DNA of 9,537 bases, taken from positions 1-9,537 of the forward strand of contig DAOVGP010000003.1 in assembly GCA_030672375.1 (NCBI GenBank), written 5' to 3'. The notes beneath the pieces are model-generated. The model had not been told where the DNA came from, searched no databases, and saw only the letters and a program-made list of their open reading frames with translations. This document shows positions 1-4,960 of the stretch, in pieces; position 1 is the first letter of the stretch; each line of letters begins with the position of its first letter. This DNA is from Candidatus Aenigmatarchaeota archaeon (lineage in GTDB: Archaea; Aenigmatarchaeota; Aenigmatarchaeia; CG10238-14). A program made the position numbers and the translations under genes.

Positions 1-457
1 AGGATACTCTAAACTTTTTGAAAAATATGAAACTTGCCACAATTTATCAGAGTTAAAACACATTCTTCCTTTTCCAGAGATAGAGTGGTTACATATGAAA
101 TATGGAAAAGAAATAATGGAAAGAGTTTTGGATGAAACAAATTATACTAAAATGTTTGGAACTCAAAAAAGTCAGAAAGTAACTAAGATTGTTTCAATGC
201 ATGATTATCCGCGGACTGTTTTTGATTGGGGAGACATTGATGCAATAGTTGTAGTAGAAGCAGACAGACTAGATAGGTATGATTTAAGGAGGATGCCAAG
301 TTATATAGATTCGTTCCCTGAACAACCTCATTCTTGGGGAGTAGCGTGGTTAGAGAATGGGTTAAAGGATTGGTTTGTTACACAATATGCAACTTCTTTG
401 GCTAAGGAACTATTTGATAAATGGGTTGAAACTTTAAGAAAACAAGGAGAAATTTAA
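1..457 (+). CDS. HD-domain phosphohydrolase, C-terminal part (5' end outside window)
   Basis: The reading frame is open from base 2 with no stop before the first ATG at 95, so the gene starts left of the window and 151 C-terminal residues are visible. They match the latter half of an HD domain. A His in the WLHMKYGKEI stretch precedes a predicted helix, IVSMHD supplies the next conserved His, and EADRLDRYD supplies the terminal metal-binding Asp region typical of archaeal HD hydrolases. The HD doublet itself would lie upstream and cannot be seen. The last ~50 residues form a Trp-rich, helical tail with no motif I recognise. HD proteins are metal-dependent phosphohydrolases or phosphodiesterases, often acting on nucleotides; the substrate cannot be inferred here. 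The next gene starts 69 bases downstream on the same strand. The HD call is moderately confident; ATG 95 as the true start is unlikely because it would remove half the domain. Confidence 0.6.
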   Translation, partial: GYSKLFEKYETCHNLSELKHILPFPEIEWLHMKYGKEIMERVLDETNYTKMFGTQKSQKVTKIVSMHDYPRTVFDWGDIDAIVVVEADRLDRYDLRRMPSYIDSFPEQPHSWGVAWLENGLKDWFVTQYATSLAKELFDKWVETLRKQGEI

Positions 458-494
458 ACTTTTTCAAAATCAACCCCAAAAGAATCAGACAGAC

Positions 495-510
495 TTTTAA
501 TAAATAAATT
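495..510 (+). promoter_or_regulatory. Candidate archaeal TATA box of the AlaX-like gene
   Basis: A TTTTAATAAATAAATT stretch is centred about 25-27 bases before the ATG at 527, and no Shine-Dalgarno-like purine run lies between them. That spacing is what a leaderless archaeal transcript needs, with TBP binding about 26 bases before a start site at or near the ATG. The region is AT-rich throughout, so a chance match is possible. Confidence 0.35.
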
Positions 511-526
511 ACTCAATGAATTATTT

Positions 527-967
527 ATGAAACAAAATGAGGGAAGACTCCAAACAGGAGAGCATATTCTTGCCAAAATAATAGAAGATAAAATAACTGA
601 TGCAAAAACTGGTTTTGTCAAATTTGAAGAAGATTATGGATTGGTAGAGTTTAATTCTAAGGAAGATTTAAGAAAACTTGATATAAAAGAATTGCAAGAT
701 GAAGTTAATCATATAATCCAGAAAAATTTGCCAGTTCATATATCCATAAAAGATAAAAAAGAAGTTGAAAAGGAAGTCGACATGAGAAAAGTTCCTAATT
801 GTGTTCAAGAAGTTAGAATTGTAGATATCGAAGGATTTGATAAAAGACCGTGTAAAGATCCTCATGTTGACAATACTAATGAAATCGGTAATTTTATAAT
901 CCTAAAAATAAAAAGAGTTGGAAATAATCGTTACAGATTCACTTTCAAAGTAAGTTCTAAAGCATGA
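527..967 (+). CDS. AlaX-like tRNA-editing protein (AlaRS/ThrRS second additional domain)
   Basis: This 146-residue protein resembles the stand-alone editing domain family (AlaX; the SAD domain of alanyl- and threonyl-tRNA synthetases), which hydrolyses mischarged aminoacyl-tRNAs. Residues 8-17 (LQTGEHILAK) align with the HTxxHLL motif, and residues 107-118 (RPCKDPHVDNTN), followed by EIGNF, align with the CxxxH motif. The family coordinates zinc with HxxxH plus CxxxH. Here His13, Cys109 and His113 are present, but the first His is Gln9. The PHVDNT wording also recalls the ThrRS N2 domain. The start at 527 is the only ATG/GTG/TTG in the open frame after the upstream stop at 455-457. No Shine-Dalgarno site is visible and a TATA-like element sits ~26 bases upstream, so a leaderless mRNA is likely. 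The substrate (Ser/Gly-tRNAAla or another pair) cannot be told from sequence. The 3' end faces nadE with a 3-base gap. Confidence 0.72.
   Translation: MKQNEGRLQTGEHILAKIIEDKITDAKTGFVKFEEDYGLVEFNSKEDLRKLDIKELQDEVNHIIQKNLPVHISIKDKKEVEKEVDMRKVPNCVQEVRIVDIEGFDKRPCKDPHVDNTNEIGNFIILKIKRVGNNRYRFTFKVSSKA
904..914 (-). terminator. Possible T-rich terminator for the nadE operon inside the AlaX-like gene
   Basis: On the - strand this reads TTTTTATTTTT, 57-67 bases past the nadE stop codon. Archaeal RNA polymerase terminates at oligo-T tracts without a hairpin, and because the genes converge any terminator must lie within the opposing coding sequence. The same bases encode Lys and Ile codons, so the run may be only compositional. 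Confidence 0.25.
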
Positions 968-970
968 ATT

Positions 971-1705
971 TTAAGCTCTTTCAATTTGTTTTCTCTTGAA
1001 TTCCGTTTTTTTCATCCTTTTTTTGACACTCCCTATTTTCCCTTTATCTATATTCGTATTTCGATGAATATCATCTACAGAAACATTTTTTTCCAATAGA
1101 GGTAGAACTCTATCAAGTTCTTCATAACTGATACCCAATTCTTCTTCATCTGTTTGTCCTTCCCAAAGACCAGCAGAAGGTATTTTTTGTATTATTTTTT
1201 TTGGTACTCCAATTTCTTTGGCCAACTCCTTGACTTCTGTTTTATACAGATTTCCTAGAGGCATCAAATCACAAGCTACGTCGCCGTGGAGAGTGAAATA
1301 CCCTTGAAGATATTCACTCTTATTCCCTGTTCCCATAACCAATAATTTATCTCTGTTCGCAAAATAGTACAGAATACACATCCTTATTCTAGCCATCAGA
1401 TTTCCTTTAACGAGTCTGTCACTCAAATCCAACACATTTTCAAAACATTCAAGGATAGTATCGATCTCAATAACTCTATACCTAACTTCCAATTTTTTGC
1501 ATACTTCTATAGCATCTTCAGTGTCATGTTTTTTATTAATCCGTGATGGCAACATCAACCCAAAAACTTTATCCTTCCCTAAAGCTTCAACACAGAGAAA
1601 TAAGGTTGTAGTTGAATCCAATCCACTACTTAAACCTATTACAACACCTTTGGCATTTGCCTCTTCAACCTTTCTTTTAATGAATGATATTATTTTTTCT
1701 TTCAT
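971..1705 (-). CDS. nadE: NH3-dependent NAD+ synthetase
   Basis: This cytoplasmic enzyme converts nicotinic acid adenine dinucleotide, ATP and ammonia to NAD+, the last step of NAD synthesis. Its 244 residues match the short ammonia-dependent class and there is no glutaminase domain. The PP-loop of the adenine nucleotide alpha-hydrolase fold is SSGLDS at 26-31 (usually SGGxDS). NLMARIRM lies at 102-109. GTGNKSE (125-131) is followed by GYFTLHGDVACDLMP, and PSAGLWEGQTDEEELG matches the family's C-terminal loop. The ATG at 1703-1705 lies 31 bases after the ecfT stop and has only a weak GTGAG sequence upstream. Position and strand suggest it is the last gene of the riboflavin kinase/ECF operon, which would link flavin and nicotinamide cofactor supply. 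Its own promoter in the short gap is not evident. Family assignment is secure. Confidence 0.95.
   Translation of the reverse strand: MKEKIISFIKRKVEEANAKGVVIGLSSGLDSTTTLFLCVEALGKDKVFGLMLPSRINKKHDTEDAIEVCKKLEVRYRVIEIDTILECFENVLDLSDRLVKGNLMARIRMCILYYFANRDKLLVMGTGNKSEYLQGYFTLHGDVACDLMPLGNLYKTEVKELAKEIGVPKKIIQKIPSAGLWEGQTDEEELGISYEELDRVLPLLEKNVSVDDIHRNTNIDKGKIGSVKKRMKKTEFKRKQIERA
1006..1024 (+). terminator. Possible oligo-T terminator for the AlaX-like gene inside nadE
   Basis: Two runs of seven T (1006-1012 and 1018-1024) lie on the + strand 39-57 bases after the AlaX-like stop codon. This is the type of tract at which archaeal RNA polymerase stops. They are also Lys codons of the nadE C-terminus read on the other strand, so a dual role is possible but unproven. 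Confidence 0.3.
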
Positions 1706-1736
1706 CTACTCACGAATAATAATGTTTCATGGGTTT

Positions 1737-2306
1737 TTATTTTATTTCAAATCCTCTTGCTTCCATCGCTAAAGCCAAACGATTCGATCCTTCCAATGTT
1801 TTTGAAAACAAAGGAACGAGTATCGGAAAATAAGTTTTGAAAATATTAGGACTTCTAAAATTCAAACCCCTGACTCTTTGGGCATTCATTATTTTTACGA
1901 TCACATCTTTGACTACAGGTAATAAAGTCAAGGAGAGCATTAACATCAGACCGATTTCACGGGGCAAAAAACTGAGACCATCTGTCAGTTCCTTAGGTTT
2001 GGTCGTGGACACAAGAGCAAAGACTAGAGTGAGTAGAGTCAATAACCTTAAAGATATCACTATACCGAACAACAATCCTTCTGTTGTAAATTTTATCGGA
2101 GTGTGAGTAAAAGATTGAAGAATAATCACAAAAACGGAAACAATTAAAATCGGTTTGATCCACTCTAACAATCTTGTATGAATCTTGAGTAATAGAACAA
2201 TCGATATGACTGTGATAAAAATCAAAGACATTAAAAACAAATCTGTTATGAAAATAATTGAAGTAGAAATCACTATTAATAAGAATAGCTTAAGTTTGGG
2301 ATTCAT
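1737..2306 (-). CDS. ecfT: ECF transporter T component (EcfT), compact
   Basis: This is the transmembrane coupling subunit of an energy-coupling-factor vitamin importer; it connects the ATPase to the S component. At 189 residues it is shorter than most EcfT proteins (about 230-270). It has hydrophobic segments near residues 5-21, 23-43, 51-67, 78-100 and about 117-133. Two coupling motifs, AQRVRG and AMEARG, correspond to the paired ARG motifs on the coupling helices that dock into the ATPase grooves. The protein ends three residues after ARGF, so the usual cytosolic tail is missing. Its ATG overlaps the TGA of the ATPase gene (ATGA, 2303-2306), and GTGAT lies just upstream as a ribosome site, so translation is coupled. 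It forms one module with the S and A genes upstream. Confidence 0.88.
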   Translation of the reverse strand: MNPKLKLFLLIVISTSIIFITDLFLMSLIFITVISIVLLLKIHTRLLEWIKPILIVSVFVIILQSFTHTPIKFTTEGLLFGIVISLRLLTLLTLVFALVSTTKPKELTDGLSFLPREIGLMLMLSLTLLPVVKDVIVKIMNAQRVRGLNFRSPNIFKTYFPILVPLFSKTLEGSNRLALAMEARGFEIK

Positions 2307-3037
2307 GTCATCACTGTTGGAATCTTTATACCGGTTTTTTTCAATAACCTAACATCGGAAAAAACTTTCTTTGTAGTATTATCTTTGACTATTCGACCAT
2401 CATTCATGACTAAAATCCTACTACAATATTCAGCAAGAAAATCTGTGTCATGTTCTATTAAAAAAACAGTCTTCCCTTCCTTATTGATTTTTTTGAGTAT
2501 ATTGTGGATGTTTTTACTATTCTTGTAGTCTAGTTGAGAAGTTGGTTCATCCAAGATTATAAATTCAGGATCAGTCGCCAAAACAGAAGCTATGCACACT
2601 TTTTGCCTCTGTCCTTGGGATAGTTGATTTGGTTCTTCATTCTTGAGTCCATTCAACCCAACGATCTTTAAGGCATTCTTAACTCTTTTATTGATTTTAT
2701 CCAATCCTAAATTTCTCGGTCCGAATTCTATTTCATCCTTGACAGAAAGAGAAAATATCTGCCAATCAGGATCTTGAAAAACAAAACCAACCCTTCTTGC
2801 CATTTCAGATACCTTATGCTTTTTCGTGTCAAAATCATTAATCATGACTCGACCAGAGAATTTTCCTTTGATTGAATTCGGTATCAATCCATTCAGACAG
2901 TAAGCTAAAGTAGTCTTACCGCATCCTGTAGATCCAACCAGCCCAACGAATTCTCCACCTTCAATCTTGAAACTGATGTTTTTTAATATCTTTTTTTTTG
3001 TATAGGAAAAATTCAGGCTTTTCACTGTTATTTCCAT
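2303..3037 (-). CDS. ecfA: ECF transporter ATPase (EcfA)
   Basis: This ABC-type ATPase powers the ECF importer from the cytoplasmic face. All nucleotide-binding motifs are visible in 244 residues: Walker A GSTGCGKTT (35-43), Q-loop Gln88 in FQDPDWQIF, signature LSQGQ (139-143; the usual form is LSGGQ), Walker B FIILDE (159-164), D-loop SQLD and H-loop His196. The FQDPDxQIF wording is typical of EcfA rather than of other ABC families. Only one ATPase gene is present, so a homodimer is expected instead of the EcfA1/EcfA2 pair of shared modules. The start overlaps the end of the S gene by 10 bases. AGGTA (3044-3048), six bases before the ATG, is a plausible ribosome site. The stop overlaps the ecfT start by 4 bases. 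Confidence 0.92.
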   Translation of the reverse strand: MEITVKSLNFSYTKKKILKNISFKIEGGEFVGLVGSTGCGKTTLAYCLNGLIPNSIKGKFSGRVMINDFDTKKHKVSEMARRVGFVFQDPDWQIFSLSVKDEIEFGPRNLGLDKINKRVKNALKIVGLNGLKNEEPNQLSQGQRQKVCIASVLATDPEFIILDEPTSQLDYKNSKNIHNILKKINKEGKTVFLIEHDTDFLAEYCSRILVMNDGRIVKDNTTKKVFSDVRLLKKTGIKIPTVMT

Positions 3038-3594
3038 GTTGCGTACCTTTTTAGTTTAAACTTAAACACTAGCAACCAAGCTACTGAAACTTCAAGTATT
3101 CCTTGTATCGCATTCAAAGAGAATATAATCCACCACGGTAAGAAAGTCATCGCTTGTTCAGGTGTCCATCCTGTCCATATAGGCAACGCATAATAGTAGT
3201 TTGTTGGTATTATGATGATTCCTCTGACTATTATCGCTACGAGTGTACAAAAGGCTATTATCCTAAGTTTCTTGAAATCTTTAAGACGTAATTTATAGAT
3301 TTTTGTGAATATCCAAGGTACCAGCCACATCGGCATCGTTCCCATCCATTTCATACTTGCACCAAGCCAACTACTGGGTGCGGAGATAGTTATTATTATT
3401 GCTCCCACTATAGAGACTAAAAATGCACCTTTACCTCTGAATAAAAAGAATGCCAATATCCAAGGTATTGCGACAATATCAATCCACATTCCCCATTGAG
3501 TTGGATAACCTACATGAACTATTTGAACTGCGGCTGATATAGCAGCTAAAGCAGCACACGCAGCAATCTCATAACTCTTCATATCACTCAACAT
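3028..3594 (-). CDS. ECF transporter substrate-binding S component, probably riboflavin
   Basis: This 188-residue, very hydrophobic membrane protein has about six predicted segments (near residues 10-30, 38-53, 57-72, 86-100, 110-130 and 150-178). An Ala-rich first helix (AACAALAAISAA, 11-22) carries several AxxxA patterns, the motif by which S components contact EcfT. It lies between rbkR and the ATPase gene, overlapping both, so it is the specificity subunit of a dedicated importer. Riboflavin is the expected substrate because the gene is translationally chained to a riboflavin kinase/regulator. A NAD precursor is an alternative, because nadE ends the same gene run. The start at 3594 is favoured by GAGGT (3603-3607) eight bases upstream; Met5 at 3582 would be too far from it. 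Charged loops face inward around residues 100-110, and the C-terminus is Lys-rich. Confidence 0.82.
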   Translation of the reverse strand: MLSDMKSYEIAACAALAAISAAVQIVHVGYPTQWGMWIDIVAIPWILAFFLFRGKGAFLVSIVGAIIITISAPSSWLGASMKWMGTMPMWLVPWIFTKIYKLRLKDFKKLRIIAFCTLVAIIVRGIIIIPTNYYYALPIWTGWTPEQAMTFLPWWIIFSLNAIQGILEVSVAWLLVFKFKLKRYATWK

Positions 3595-4231
3595 TTATGA
3601 CAACCTCATCTCCATTTTTTAGATTTAATTTTTTTCTAAGTTCGAAAGGGGAAATTATCTCGAGTATGTCTGAACCATAATGACTTCTTTTTGGTATTAT
3701 TACACTACCCTTTAATCTGTTGATTCTACATTCAAAACATTTTATCGGACCAAAGATTCTATCATCCTTCTTGAAACCTTCTATCTCAATTCCAAGCTTT
3801 CTTTGAAGTCTTTCCTTCTCTTCTATACTTTCTGGATTCAATTTTACATTCAAAGTTCCAGGATAAGGTACAAAACCAAGTCTCTTTTTAATTTTTTGTT
3901 TGTATTCATTCAGTCCAAGATAATATCTTCCATCTTTCAATCCTTCAATAACAATCCCTCTTATTTCTGTTGCCTTTGGTTTAAATACATCGTCTAAAGC
4001 TATATCAAGATCATGTAATAAGCTTTTGCCTTTTGGGGTTATACTAACGAGATATCCTTTAATTCCTTTTACTCTTGTTATCAACCCCCCTTTTAACAGT
4101 TTTATCATTATTCTACTCACAGTTTGTTGTGGTAAGTTGAGTTCTTTTCCTAGATTAGATGTTGATATTGATATCTTTTTTTCTAAGGCCCCCTTCTTCC
4201 CTAAAACCAGTAAAATCTTTAGTTCTTTCAC
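3584..4231 (-). CDS. rbkR: HTH-type regulator/CTP-dependent riboflavin kinase (RbkR)
   Basis: This is a bifunctional archaeal protein. Its C-terminal RibK domain phosphorylates riboflavin to FMN using CTP, and its N-terminal winged helix regulates riboflavin genes (established for the RbkR family). Residues ~1-70 contain the HTH, with STSNLGKELNLPQQTVSRIM around 23-42 and a wing near 53-65. Residues ~91-215 are RibK: a GLKDGRYYL glycine-rich element (97-105), PYPGTLN (122-128), then RIFGPIKC and PKRSHYGSDILEIISP. Canonical members often read GxGEG where this one has GLKDG. The start is GTG at 4231; no other start codon lies between it and the in-frame TAG 39 bases upstream. There is no Shine-Dalgarno site, so a leaderless mRNA is likely. 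A 16-bp palindrome 14 bases upstream is the likely operator. The stop overlaps the S component start by 11 bases. Confidence 0.93.
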   Translation of the reverse strand: MKELKILLVLGKKGALEKKISISTSNLGKELNLPQQTVSRIMIKLLKGGLITRVKGIKGYLVSITPKGKSLLHDLDIALDDVFKPKATEIRGIVIEGLKDGRYYLGLNEYKQKIKKRLGFVPYPGTLNVKLNPESIEEKERLQRKLGIEIEGFKKDDRIFGPIKCFECRINRLKGSVIIPKRSHYGSDILEIISPFELRKKLNLKNGDEVVINVE

Positions 4232-4245
4232 AATTAAATTATAAT

Positions 4246-4261
4246 TACTTAAATTTAAGTA
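4246..4261 (-). promoter_or_regulatory. Candidate RbkR operator overlapping the core promoter
   Basis: TACTTAAATTTAAGTA is a perfect 16-bp palindrome in the only gap of the downstream operon. On the coding strand the symmetry continues as TAAT on both flanks if one extra C at 4262 is skipped. Its centre is ~22 bases before the GTG at 4231, where the TATA box of a leaderless transcript would sit, and CTTAAATT itself resembles one. A dimeric winged-helix protein bound here would block TBP, so FMN- or riboflavin-responsive autorepression by RbkR is inferred. I cannot compare it with published RbkR motifs from memory. Confidence 0.6.
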
Positions 4262-4278
4262 GATTACCTAAAAATGAG

Positions 4279-4935
4279 TTATCTATTCAACAACATCTTC
4301 TCGGCAGTCTCTATATCCTTCTCAGTGTCAATAGCAATCCAAAAAGAATTTTCTCTCATCTTGAAAGCAAACAATTTTTTATCCTCCACTAACTTTGGAT
4401 AAACATGATATTCTGTCATACCTTCCTTCGGGAAATATTTCAAACTCTCTTTAGTGAATATTGTTATACCTGCATTTATCCACAGTTTCAAGACTGGTTT
4501 TTCCCTGAATTGGACGATCCTGTTTCCTTCAACATCAATAACACCATAAGGAGAAACTAGCTTAGCCAATGTCAACAGTGGATTATTAACATCTTGGAAC
4601 ATTTTTTGCATTTTTTGAAAGTTAAAAAAGAATATGTTATCTCCATTCGTGACTATGAAATCTTCTTTTATGTACTTTTCTGCATTCTTTATTGCACCCG
4701 CAGTTCCTAGTTCTTTCTCCTCCACGCAATGATTCAAATCTGGGTATTTTTCTTTGAATAGTTTGTGTTTGTACCCTGAACAGAGTGTTATGTCTTTTAT
4801 ACCATGTCTTTTGAAGAAATCTAATTGATATTCTATTATTGGTTTACCATGAATTTCAAGCAAGGGTTTTGGGACTTCTTCTGTCAATGGTCTCAATCTC
4901 TTTCCCTTACCCCCGCATAATATCAATAGTTGCAT
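4279..4935 (-). CDS. Sugar-phosphate nucleotidyltransferase, stand-alone
   Basis: This enzyme of the NTP_transferase fold joins a sugar 1-phosphate to an NTP, making an NDP-sugar and pyrophosphate. Visible motifs are the nucleotide loop GGKGKRLRPLT (8-18) with Lys23 in PKP, GTAGA (77-81), the metal-site NGDN (97-100), REKP near 143 and NAGI near 153. The C-terminal FWIAIDTEKD replaces the common FWxDIGTPED. At 218 residues it contains only the catalytic domain, with no hexapeptide repeat tail. It follows the GlmU-like gene by 25 bases and has a strong Shine-Dalgarno site, GGGAGGA, so it is part of the amino-sugar operon. The GlmU-like enzyme should already make UDP-GlcNAc, so this protein may activate another sugar (glucose-, mannose- or heptose-1-phosphate) for glycan synthesis. 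Its nucleotide and sugar specificity cannot be read from sequence. Confidence 0.87.
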   Translation of the reverse strand: MQLLILCGGKGKRLRPLTEEVPKPLLEIHGKPIIEYQLDFFKRHGIKDITLCSGYKHKLFKEKYPDLNHCVEEKELGTAGAIKNAEKYIKEDFIVTNGDNIFFFNFQKMQKMFQDVNNPLLTLAKLVSPYGVIDVEGNRIVQFREKPVLKLWINAGITIFTKESLKYFPKEGMTEYHVYPKLVEDKKLFAFKMRENSFWIAIDTEKDIETAEKMLLNR

Positions 4936-4941
4936 ATTTTA

Positions 4942-4948
4942 TCCTCCC
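4942..4948 (-). promoter_or_regulatory. Strong Shine-Dalgarno site of the stand-alone nucleotidyltransferase
   Basis: GGGAGGA on the - strand lies six bases before the ATG at 4935 and is nearly fully complementary to the archaeal 16S rRNA tail. It fixes the start and is the strongest ribosome site in the window. Confidence 0.75.
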
Positions 4949-4960
4949 TGTAATAAAGTT

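Noticed and set aside
95..97. ATG 95 as start of a complete 120-residue protein.
   Set aside because: The frame is open from base 2 and the upstream residues contribute the His-containing part of an HD domain.
458..526. Small RNA or tRNA between the HD gene and the AlaX-like gene.
   Set aside because: The 69 bases have no cloverleaf, T-loop motif or stable hairpin that I can see; only a TATA-like stretch stands out.
3053..3062. AGTTTAAACT palindrome, considered as a second regulator site.
   Set aside because: It is only 10 bp, lies inside the coding sequence for the S component's Lys-rich C-terminus, and differs from the site upstream of rbkR; chance is the better explanation.
3580..3582. 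Alternative start of the S component at Met5.
   Set aside because: It would remove the overlap with rbkR, but the GAGGT site at 3603-3607 is spaced correctly for the first ATG (3594) and too far from Met5.
4232..4278. FMN riboswitch before the riboflavin operon.
   Set aside because: The gap is 47 bases, far too short for the aptamer, and the gene probably has no leader.
4026..4392. Overlapping + strand frames across the rbkR promoter.
   Set aside because: They run antisense to rbkR and the nucleotidyltransferase, and their hydrophobic translations reflect AT-rich complement sequence.
4279..4935. Archaeal FAD synthetase (RibL), because it lies next to the riboflavin kinase.
   Set aside because: RibL has an HxGH nucleotidyltransferase fold; this protein has the GGxGxRLxPLT and NGD motifs of sugar nucleotidyltransferases.
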